From contig CAUHHV010000008.1 in NCBI GenBank assembly GCA_959606065.1, forward strand, positions 1-64,000: a DNA stretch of 64,000 nt, read 5' to 3'. Below the pieces are notes generated by a model that was given only the letters and a program-made list of their open reading frames with translations, did not search any database and was not told the DNA's origin. Below, in pieces: positions 16,582-23,699 of the stretch (its first letter is position 1; every line of letters starts with the position of its first letter). The position numbers were made by a program, and so were the translations under genes. This DNA is from an uncultured Collinsella sp. (lineage in GTDB: Bacteria > Actinomycetota > Coriobacteriia > Coriobacteriales > Coriobacteriaceae).

Positions 16582-17286
16582 CTAGAGATAAAACTTTAAG
16601 CGCTCAGTGCAGTACACCTGCCGCGAAATAAACAATGGCACTCCCTGCGCGCTGCAACGCTTATCTACAAATAATAAAAGGGCAGATCCCGGCTTTACAT
16701 TCAAATGTTCTGCCTCGTAAGCACTTGCAAAGCACACCTGCAACGTTCGCTCGTTATTGCCAAGTTCGATATGGCGTCTTCCCAGCACCTCAAGTAGAGA
16801 ACCCGATAAATCTTCATGTTCCAAAAAGGCAAGAGAAGGAGTGTAGCTATTGGTTTCCAACATCGTTGGCACGCCATCGACTAAGCGCAAACGTCTAGTC
16901 TGAAGAATATTCTCGTCCTCCTGGACCTGAAGAAAACGCACATCGCGCAGCGTAGGATAAATCCAAGCTACTTCGAGCACTACGGTAGAAGGCTTTTTAT
17001 TTTCTTGAATGCAGGAATGGGTGAAGCTTTCCTGGTCATCGGCTGCATAGGCATTGCGTGTCGTGGTAACAAAAGTCCCTTTCCCTCGCGTGCGCTCAAC
17101 GATATCGGCATCCTCTAGTTCCTTGATTGCCGATCGAACAGTAATACGACTAACGCCATATTCCTCCATAAGCTCCGTCTCAGTAGGAAGCTTATCCCCT
17201 TCGCTATATACGCCACTTTCTATTCGACTCACAAGATCGTGAACGATCTGCTTATACAATGGAACAGCGCTCTCCACTTTAACCAT
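16582..17286 (-). CDS. GntR/HutC-family regulator (UTRA domain), second of a tandem pair
   Basis: A 234-residue transcription factor. Residues 1-72 are the GntR winged helix (LPTETELMEEYGVSRITVRSA, wing GKGTFV); residues about 90-230 are the UTRA ligand-binding domain. UTRA regulators bind phosphorylated sugars and usually repress neighbouring catabolic genes. It starts 8 bp after the stop of the upstream GntR gene, with AGGTTG as ribosome site. Likely regulates the PTS operon that follows. Confidence 0.9.
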   Translation of the reverse strand: MVKVESAVPLYKQIVHDLVSRIESGVYSEGDKLPTETELMEEYGVSRITVRSAIKELEDADIVERTRGKGTFVTTTRNAYAADDQESFTHSCIQENKKPSTVVLEVAWIYPTLRDVRFLQVQEDENILQTRRLRLVDGVPTMLETNSYTPSLAFLEHEDLSGSLLEVLGRRHIELGNNERTLQVCFASAYEAEHLNVKPGSALLLFVDKRCSAQGVPLFISRQVYCTERLKFYL

Positions 17287-17294
17287 TATTCAAC

Positions 17295-18083
17295 CTATTG
17301 CTTTCTACACTCAACGGCTTCAAGTCCCCGCCAATTGATGCCGAGTTGATTAGCCTTAATCGAAAAGAAGTATTTGAAATAATCACCCAACATCACCTGC
17401 TTAGTAAAGTGCACTGGCTTACCAGTGCTCATATAAACGGTCTCACTCAATATAAACATCGCAGCTTCTCCTGCGATATTAAGGATGCGCTTCTCCTCAT
17501 CCGTAGCAAGCCCTGCTTCAAGCACAATAGACGGGAAACAATTATCCTCTAGTCGCAGCCCCGTCTCTCTCTCAATCGTTTCATAAAGTGATGCGTTCTC
17601 CATATCGACACCCAGTAAAAACCCGAAGTTCTTTACTGGAAGATAAATATGTTCAATCATTGCATTTATGTGGTTAATTGACCTCACGCGTTTGAGGTAA
17701 ACCGCAGATTCATTCTCTTCCATTCGCAAATGACGACGGACGGCAACGGGCGGCTCGACCTCCTGAAGAGCGAGAACACGAGACGAGGTTTCGATATTAT
17801 TTTCATGGCAAAAATAAGTGAAACCCTTAAACGTGCTCAAGCTCGAGACGATTTTAGGCTGCCGGATAAATGTGCCCTTGCCATGACGCGTATCAAGCAC
17901 GTCGTCATCCACAAGAGTTTGAATTGCCTTCCGTATCGTCGCACGGCTAACCTCGTATTCTTCGCAAAAACCATTTTCGCTAGGCAACACGCCACTTTCG
18001 GAAAACTCGCCCATCTCAATACGACGGCGCAAATCATCAGCTACTTGTACATATAGCGGCACAGCACTAGTCGGGTTAATCAT
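17295..18083 (-). CDS. GntR/HutC-family regulator (UTRA domain), first of a tandem pair
   Basis: A 262-residue regulator with a GntR winged helix (LPSENGFCEEYEVSRATIRKA, wing GKGTFI) and a UTRA domain. The ATG at 18081-18083 is preceded by ACGGAG. An ATAACGTTC box overlaps the start codon and more boxes lie at 18116-18147, so it is probably autoregulated. It forms a two-gene operon with the next GntR gene. Two UTRA regulators for one PTS suggests two ligands or divided control of the SIS copies. Confidence 0.9.
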   Translation of the reverse strand: MINPTSAVPLYVQVADDLRRRIEMGEFSESGVLPSENGFCEEYEVSRATIRKAIQTLVDDDVLDTRHGKGTFIRQPKIVSSLSTFKGFTYFCHENNIETSSRVLALQEVEPPVAVRRHLRMEENESAVYLKRVRSINHINAMIEHIYLPVKNFGFLLGVDMENASLYETIERETGLRLEDNCFPSIVLEAGLATDEEKRILNIAGEAAMFILSETVYMSTGKPVHFTKQVMLGDYFKYFFSIKANQLGINWRGLEAVECRKQ

Positions 18084-18115
18084 AACGTTCTCCGTATAAC
18101 ATTCTATGAAACTTC

Positions 18116-18147
18116 TATACGTTATAAGATAACCTATTACGTATTAT
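18116..18147 (-). promoter_or_regulatory. ATAACGT-type operators before the GntR pair
   Basis: TATACGTTATAAG (18116-18128) and ATTACGTATTA (18137-18147) lie within 65 bp of the first GntR start. Both fit the window-wide box. Confidence 0.6.
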
Positions 18148-18154
18148 TTTGAAA

Positions 18155-18190
18155 GAAATAGACGGTTCAATCTTATTTTTGAACCGTCTA
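18155..18190 (-). terminator. Bidirectional-type terminator hairpin
   Basis: Twelve-base perfect arms TAGACGGTTCAA (18159-18170) and its complement (18179-18190), followed on the minus strand by TTTCTTTC. It lies far (265 bp) after SIS copy B; the 18192-18455 stretch holds no gene I can support, only a short GGGGCATT/AATGCCCC hairpin near 18246-18268. Confidence 0.7.
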
Positions 18191-18455
18191 CAATATCAAA
18201 CACTCCATATGAAGGTGTCGAATGCCACTTGTGGCGCAAACAAGAGGGGCATTTGGCAAAAATGCCCCATTTCGCCTTGAAGTCGCTACCGTGAAATGCC
18301 AACGAGCCGCATGGTCGAGTCCAAGCAAATACGACCTCAAGCGGCCAGCTACGGCATGGCTCCCTAGAACGAGACTGCGACATTTGTTTGCATTGTTTTA
18401 CGAACACAACATAACGAATTATTTCCGAGCAAAATAACGACCGCTGAAAGCTGCT

Positions 18456-19490
18456 TTAGTAGTTCATCTGGTGGTAGTAGCGACGCGTGGTGAGCGGGTG
18501 GTTGCGGACGTGCTCGAGATGGCAGCTCAGGCGCTCGGTGATGGTGTAGGTGACCATCGGGGAGACGATCTTGCGGAACTCGGGGTCGCTGAACGGCAGC
18601 TCGACCTCGGCGGTGTCGAACTTGTTCACGCGGACATGGACGCCCTTCTCGTCGGCGAGCATGTGAGTGAAGTTGTCCACGCGGTCCATGAGCTTACGGG
18701 TGTCGTCCTCGCCGTAGAGCATGATGAGGCTCGTGCCCTCCTCGCACAGCTCGATGGTGCCGTGGAAGAACTCGGCGGCGTGGATGGACTTGGTCTTGAT
18801 CCACTGCATCTCCTCGAGGATGCACATGGCGTAGTCGTAGGCCTCGCCCCAGAGCATGCCGGAGCCGATCACCATGTGGTAGTCGGTGTCCTTGAAGTCC
18901 TCGGCCATGGCGGCGCAGCGCTCGTCCTGGGCGTCCTTGGCCTTGATGAGGTACGGGGCGATGTTGCCGAACTCCTCCATGAAGGTGTCGTACTTGGGGA
19001 AGGCGCCGGCGTTCTTGAGGAAGCGGGCGACCAGCGTGATCTGGTAGGTGTAGATGGCCTCGCACAGGACGTCGTCCTCGGCGAAGCTGAAGAACTTGTA
19101 GTCGGCGTACTCGGTGGCCGGGGTGTTGTCGTTGGAGACATACATCAGCGTGCGGGCGCCCTGCTCCTGGCAGAACTTGGCGGCCTCGATGATCTCGGGG
19201 GTGGTGCCGGTACGGGTGGAGAAGACGCAGACCGAGTCCTTGTTGAAGGCCTTGGGCGGGCACGCGAGGAACTCAGCGGCGATCTCGCAGTGGACGTCGA
19301 CGTCGGCCGTGGTGGTCTCGACCCAATACTTCATCGGGAGCGTGTGGGCCCAGGTGCCGCCGCAGCCGATGAAGAAGATGTTGGAATAACCCTGCTCGCA
19401 GACCTCGTCCACGGCAGCCTCAATCTGAGGACGGAGAGCGAGGGCATCGCTCACAACCTTCTCGTAACGAGGCTCATCGAAATTGAACAT
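18456..19490 (-). CDS. SIS-domain deglycase, FrlB/GfrE-like (copy B, duplicate of copy A)
   Basis: A 344-residue protein identical to that of copy A. The two coding sequences look identical base for base over the stretches I compared. Identity starts at the stop codon and ends at the start codon. The flanks differ: here AGGAG lies 7 bases before the ATG at 19488-19490, and an ATAACGTTATAATAC operator overlaps the promoter. EFFHG and RRYYHQMNY motifs are as in copy A. It lies upstream of the GntR pair and PTS operon on the same strand. Confidence 0.9.
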   Translation of the reverse strand: MFNFDEPRYEKVVSDALALRPQIEAAVDEVCEQGYSNIFFIGCGGTWAHTLPMKYWVETTTADVDVHCEIAAEFLACPPKAFNKDSVCVFSTRTGTTPEIIEAAKFCQEQGARTLMYVSNDNTPATEYADYKFFSFAEDDVLCEAIYTYQITLVARFLKNAGAFPKYDTFMEEFGNIAPYLIKAKDAQDERCAAMAEDFKDTDYHMVIGSGMLWGEAYDYAMCILEEMQWIKTKSIHAAEFFHGTIELCEEGTSLIMLYGEDDTRKLMDRVDNFTHMLADEKGVHVRVNKFDTAEVELPFSDPEFRKIVSPMVTYTITERLSCHLEHVRNHPLTTRRYYHQMNY

Positions 19491-19530
19491 CCCTTACTCC
19501 TAACTCACTTAGATGAACCCTTCGTTCATC

Positions 19531-19568
19531 CCATAACGTTATAATACTTTATATAACTAACTATGCAA
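19531..19568 (-). promoter_or_regulatory. Promoter and ATAACGT operator of SIS copy B
   Basis: On the minus strand TTGCAT (19563-19568), a 16-bp spacer and TATTAT (19541-19546) form a promoter. The palindromic ATAACGTTAT (19533-19542) overlaps the -10 box, as expected for a repressor site. Confidence 0.6.
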
Positions 19569-19699
19569 GTATTATTTTGGTTCTGGTCTTTCATCAAGCC
19601 CCTTAAAACAACAATCGGCGTTTTTGGACACAGCGTGCAAGTTCATTGAACGATTCAATATGCATCGACTCTAGTTAAATGACGTCTTATGCAAATACC

Positions 19700-19960
19700 T
19701 TTAATCCGCTTGGGACCGACAAATCTTTTGACTGTCCGCAGAAGCTTTCCCGGAATTCCCTATGGATAGACGCACCGGCAATCGCTTCGTTATCCGGCTT
19801 ATTGCGCATAGCCGGGGCATCTGGGAGAAAGCGAAATCTACCGCGTGGTCAACTAGCGTTTCATCGGAATCGACCGCATCCGCGCCAAATGCATCCGCGC
19901 CAAATACTAAATCGCAATCGTTGAAACTCGTCCGATCATATGACGGCAATTTCTCGCCTT
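19700..19960 (-). pseudogene. Decayed fragment of a COG2865 (AlbA_2) regulator
   Basis: The minus-strand frame contains DSDETLVDHAVDFAFSQMPR, which aligns with DDLDETLVDRTIDRAFSLTPR of the intact regulator at 8078-9544. At DNA level 19780-19910 and the matching part of the intact gene share long blocks (for example TGCGCATAGCC and GGAGAAAGC). Upstream, 20085-20145 matches the intact gene's operator array. The N- and C-terminal coding parts are missing. Confidence 0.72.
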
Positions 19961-20084
19961 AAAAATGAGCACGAAATAAGGGGGCAGCTGTTTGCAACTT
20001 GCTTTATTCGTAAGTGTTTTTACTGAAAAAAAACAATCACCAACCAAACAGCACTATTAATTGTTTGGCTCTTTGCTGTACAGC

Positions 20085-20145
20085 CATCTTTCGTATACGT
20101 CTCTCGTCTATCTCTTATCTCACGGTTGGAGACGAAAGGTGTGCG
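20085..20145 (-). promoter_or_regulatory. Degenerate TTATCTCTC array
   Basis: The order of blocks matches array 2 at 9768-9840: CAGccATCTtTC, TCTCTCGTCT, TTATCTC, GACGAA. The flanking words CTCTTTGCTG before and TTGGACGG after are also shared. Apparently a decayed duplicate that moved with the regulator fragment. Confidence 0.55.
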
Positions 20146-20190
20146 GGAGTGGATAATTGGACGGCATTTGGGCCTGCGACGGATTATTTC

Positions 20191-20269
20191 GTCCGAAAAT
20201 CCACGCTCATGCGGCAGACGTCCGAATTTCCACGCTCGTGTGCCAGAAAATCCACGCTCATCCGGCAGA
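20191..20269. repeat. Three imperfect tandem repeats of about 27 bp
   Basis: Units at 20191-20219, 20220-20245 and 20246-20269 share (A/T)TCCACGCTC(A/G)TG/C and a CGGCAGA or GCCAGA end. They lie between the degenerate operator array and the peptidase start. Too few and too unequal for a CRISPR. Confidence 0.6.
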
Positions 20270-20349
20270 TTGGTCGAAGGCCCCATATGGGTATACTCTC
20301 GGGGATTCGACTCGATTCGCCCCCGTTGGGGCGTCAAAGGAGACTGCAT

Positions 20350-23300
20350 ATGTCCACTACCTCAACCGACCCGCGCGCCGCTGCCGCCGCGCTGCTGGTG
20401 CCCGGCACCACCTGCCACGGCTTTGCCGTCGAGCGTTGCGAGACCGTGCCCGAGCTCGACTCGGACGCCTACGTGCTGCGCCACACCGCCTCGGGCGCTC
20501 GCCTGCTGTACCTGGCGTGCGACGACGAAAACAAAGCCTTTGCCATTGGCTTTAAGACGCCGCCGGCCGACTCCACCGGCGTGTTCCATATTCTTGAGCA
20601 CTCGGTGCTGTGCGGATCGGCTAAGTTTCCCGTCAAGGAGCCGTTTGTCGACCTGATCAAGAGCTCCATGCAGACGTTCCTCAACGCCATGACCTACCCC
20701 GACAAGACCATCTACCCCGTTGCCACCACCAACGAGCAAGATCTGTACAACCTGATGGACGTGTACCTGGACGCGGTGTTCAACCCGGCCATCTATACCA
20801 AACCCACCATTTTTGAGCAGGAGGGCTGGCACTACGAGTTGGACCTGCCGGAGGGCGCCGAGGGCGAGGGCGATGGCAGCGCCGCGAGCCTGCACGAGGG
20901 CACGCTGCGCTATAACGGCGTGGTGTTCAACGAGATGAAGGGTGCGCTGTCCGACCCCATGAGCGTGCTGGACGACGCCGTCAACGCCGCGCTCTATCCC
21001 GACACCGCCTATGCGCATGAGAGCGGCGGCGATCCGCGCGCGATTCCCACGCTCACCTACGAGCAGTTCCTGGACACGCACGCGCGCCACTACAATCCTT
21101 CCAACTCCTACATCACGCTCTACGGCGACCTGGACGTGGACCGCGCGTTGGCCTTTTTGGACGAGCGCTATCTGTCGCAGCCGAGTGCCGCGAGCTGCCG
21201 CATGGACGCAGCCGTTGCCGCCGGCGAGGACCCGTCCATGCTGGCGCCCAATCCGCTGGTCGTGCAGGCACCCGTGACCTGCGAGTACAAGCGCGTCGAG
21301 ATGGCCACCACGCCCGAGAACGCCCTGGTGGGCCTGGGCCTGGTGCTAGGCAGTGCGCTCGACCGCAAGCGCACGATCGCGGCGGATATCTTGTTCGAGG
21401 CGTTGCTGGGCTCCAACGAGGCCCCGGTTAAGAAGGCAATTCTGGCGGCGGGCCTGGGCGGCAACGTGGTGAGCTACACCGCGGCCGAGTGCCTGCAGCC
21501 CTACGAGCTCATCATGCTGCAAAACGCGCAGCCCGGCGTGGCGCGCGAGCTGCGCCGCGTGTTCCAGGACGCCTGCCGCGACCTGTGCGAGCATGGCGTT
21601 CCGCGCGAGCGCCTGGAGGCCATCATCAGCAGCAACGAGTACGACCTGCGCCAGCGCGACTACGGTATCGCCGACGGCGTGGCCATTGCGTGCGACGCGC
21701 TGAGCACCTGGCTCTACGATGACGACGCCGCGACGCTGGCGCTCAAGTACGGCCCGGTGTACGAGGAGCTGCGTGGCGAGCTGGACGGCAGCTACTTTGA
21801 GGACCTGCTGCGCGAACTCGTACTGCAAAACGACCACATGGCGCTGGTCGAGCTGGTTCCGGTAGACGCTGCCGAGGGTGCGGAGGGCGCCGAGGCTGCC
21901 GAGCTGGCTACCAGGCGCGACGCCATGACCGATGCCGAGCTGGCCGATGTGGTCGAGCGCACGGCCGCGCTGCGTGCCGCGCAGGAGGCCGAGGACACGC
22001 CCGAGGACAAGGCCACGCTGCCGCGCCTGCGTGTATCCGACATTGGCGAGGCGCGCCCCGAGCCGCCGCTGGTCGTGGACACGACCGCGCCCATCCCCTG
22101 CCTGCGCCACGACATCCCCACCAACCGTCTGGCCTACGCCATGCAGTACTTCGACCTGAGCTGCGTCGCGTTTGAGGACCTGCCCTATGTGACGCTGCTC
22201 GGCCGCTTGCTCAAGCAGCTACCCACGCGCGAGCATTCGGCCGAGGAACTCGACAACCTGCTTGCCGGCAAGCTGGGCTTTTTGAGCTTTACGACCGAGG
22301 TCATGACCCAGCCCGACGTGGACGGCGTGCGCCCCTACCTGTTGGTGAGCGCCGGCGCCCTGTCCGAGAAGATCGACGCGCTGGCGAGCCTGCCGCGCGA
22401 GGTGTGGTCGAGCACGCTTTTGCTCGATGCCGACGCCGACCGTGTGCGCGACGTGCTCACGCAGATTCGCATTGGGCTTGAGCAGGGCTTTATCAACAAC
22501 GGTCACTCGGCGGCGCTCGGTCGTGCGATGAGCTACAGCTCGTCTTCGGCCGTGGTGCGCGAGCAGCTTTCGGGCGTGGATTTCTATCTGTTCCTGCGCG
22601 ATCTGCTCGACCACTTTGACGAGCGACTGGATGACCTGCGTGCCAAGCTTGCCGAGCTGGCAGGCCGCATCTTTGTGGCCGACGGCTGCCTGGCGAGCTT
22701 TACCGGCAGCGATGAGGACTTTGACGCGTACTGGGATGCCGCGGGCGACCTGGGGCTTGGCGCAGGCGACGGCGCCGATGCCGGCCGCAACGCGCTCGTG
22801 GTGCCGACGCCGCGCGACCGTCACGAGGCTTTCGTCATCCCCAGCGACATTTGCTTTGCGGCAAGCGCGTGCGACCCGCGTCGCTTGGGGCTCGACGTGA
22901 CGGGCGCCTGGGCGGTTGCCGCCAACGCGCTCTCCTACGACTACCTGTGGAACGAGATCCGTGTGAAGGGCGGCGCATACGGTTGCGGATTCCGCGCGGC
23001 TGGCGAGCGTCAAACGGCGTTCTACACCTACCGCGACCCGGCGATCGATCCCTCGATTGAGCGCGTGGCGCGCGCAGGCGAATGGCTCGGCAGCTTTGAG
23101 CCCGACGAGGCCGCCTTTGAGGGCTTTATCGTGAGCTGCGTGAGCGGCATGAACGCGCCGGTGAAGCCCTACGCGCTCACCAAGCGCCGCAACACGACCT
23201 ACCTGGCCGGACTCGATCCCAACGCGCGCGAAAAGCGCCGCGCCCAGATGCTCGCCGCCACGCCCGATGAGCTGCGCTCGCTCGGCGCCGACGTGACGCG

Positions 23301-23394
23301 TATCGCAGCCGAGTCGCCGACCTGCGTCTTTGGCGGCCGTGACGTCATCGCCAAGAGCAACGCCAACTTCAACGTAGTCGACCTGCTCGCTTAA
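20350..23394 (+). CDS. M16C-family zinc metallopeptidase (PreP-like)
   Basis: A 1,014-residue insulinase-family peptidase. The inverted zinc motif HILEH is near residue 81, followed by the conserved LCGSAKFPVKEPF. A distal Glu lies about 75-80 residues on (NEMKGA). The rest contains the M16C-associated middle domain and a C-terminal non-catalytic M16 half with KGGAYGCGF. Bacterial relatives degrade peptides, usually in the cytosol; no signal peptide is seen. The ATG at 20350 has AAGGAG 7 bases upstream; the open frame back to 20014 has no ribosome site. It is followed by a strong terminator. Confidence 0.93.
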   Translation: MSTTSTDPRAAAAALLVPGTTCHGFAVERCETVPELDSDAYVLRHTASGARLLYLACDDENKAFAIGFKTPPADSTGVFHILEHSVLCGSAKFPVKEPFVDLIKSSMQTFLNAMTYPDKTIYPVATTNEQDLYNLMDVYLDAVFNPAIYTKPTIFEQEGWHYELDLPEGAEGEGDGSAASLHEGTLRYNGVVFNEMKGALSDPMSVLDDAVNAALYPDTAYAHESGGDPRAIPTLTYEQFLDTHARHYNPSNSYITLYGDLDVDRALAFLDERYLSQPSAASCRMDAAVAAGEDPSMLAPNPLVVQAPVTCEYKRVEMATTPENALVGLGLVLGSALDRKRTIAADILFEALLGSNEAPVKKAILAAGLGGNVVSYTAAECLQPYELIMLQNAQPGVARELRRVFQDACRDLCEHGVPRERLEAIISSNEYDLRQRDYGIADGVAIACDALSTWLYDDDAATLALKYGPVYEELRGELDGSYFEDLLRELVLQNDHMALVELVPVDAAEGAEGAEAAELATRRDAMTDAELADVVERTAALRAAQEAEDTPEDKATLPRLRVSDIGEARPEPPLVVDTTAPIPCLRHDIPTNRLAYAMQYFDLSCVAFEDLPYVTLLGRLLKQLPTREHSAEELDNLLAGKLGFLSFTTEVMTQPDVDGVRPYLLVSAGALSEKIDALASLPREVWSSTLLLDADADRVRDVLTQIRIGLEQGFINNGHSAALGRAMSYSSSSAVVREQLSGVDFYLFLRDLLDHFDERLDDLRAKLAELAGRIFVADGCLASFTGSDEDFDAYWDAAGDLGLGAGDGADAGRNALVVPTPRDRHEAFVIPSDICFAASACDPRRLGLDVTGAWAVAANALSYDYLWNEIRVKGGAYGCGFRAAGERQTAFYTYRDPAIDPSIERVARAGEWLGSFEPDEAAFEGFIVSCVSGMNAPVKPYALTKRRNTTYLAGLDPNAREKRRAQMLAATPDELRSLGADVTRIAAESPTCVFGGRDVIAKSNANFNVVDLLA

Positions 23395-23400
23395 CGCACA

Positions 23401-23442
23401 AAGGTAGATTTTTAGGACATGCCTAAAAATCTACCTTTTTTC
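23401..23442 (+). terminator. Terminator of the M16C peptidase
   Basis: Sixteen-base perfect arms (23401-23416 and 23422-23437) with loop ACATG, followed by a T run, 6 bp after the stop. A related word (AAGTAGA ... TCTACTT with GCATGTCC) recurs near 27955-27990. Confidence 0.88.
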
Positions 23443-23478
23443 TGCGGCTTAGACGGGGCGGCGCAGCCCACTGCGGCG

Positions 23479-23625
23479 GTTTGTCTCAATCTGTAACATC
23501 TAGACGGCAATATCGGCTCCAGATGTTACAGATCGAGACGTTCCCGAACGGCACCAGCTCTTTGTCTCGATCTGTAACAGCTAGGCCCATTTATGCCGAG
23601 TTACTGTTACAGATCGAGACAAACC
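23479..23625. repeat. Two tandem palindromes with GTCTCGATCTGTAACA arms
   Basis: Two inverted repeats lie side by side. The first has arms starting GTCTCaATCTGTAACATCT (23482) and ending AGATGTTACAGATCGAGAC (23540). The second has arms GTCTCGATCTGTAACAG (about 23563) and CTGTTACAGATCGAGAC (about 23622). The spacers differ. The shared arm words suggest a small non-coding palindromic element in two copies. Confidence 0.7.
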
Positions 23626-23648
23626 GCCGCAGACACCCGCCCTTCAGC

Positions 23649-23690
23649 AAAAACCACCCAAAGGTGTCTGTCCCCTTTGGGTGGTTTGCG
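23649..23690. repeat. GGGACAG-type hairpin, copy 1
   Basis: Arms AACCACCCAAAG / CTTTGGGTGGTT enclose GTGTCTGTCCC. It lies just before the stop of the zinc-ribbon protein (minus) and may end its transcription. The same GGGACAG/CTGTCCC core recurs at 26180, 26250, 36430 and 43835 with other arms. Confidence 0.65.
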
Positions 23691-23699
23691 AGTGGGCTG

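Larger units (their letters stand above)
19491..20349. other. Gene-poor junction between the PTS island and the peptidase gene
   Basis: This 859-bp stretch holds, in order, the SIS copy B promoter, the regulator fragment, a degenerate TTATCTCTC array, a short tandem repeat and the peptidase ribosome site. I see no intact gene. It marks the right edge of the lower-GC island. Confidence 0.6.

Noticed and set aside
11786..18455. Composite transposon or integrated phage
   Set aside because: No transposase, integrase or terminal IS is present; the flanking direct repeats are the SIS gene itself.
18192..18455. Short gene between the terminator and SIS copy B
   Set aside because: The minus-strand 87-codon frame has no ribosome site and no family resemblance.
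20191..20269. Possible CRISPR array
   Set aside because: Only three unequal units without regular spacers and no cas genes in the window.
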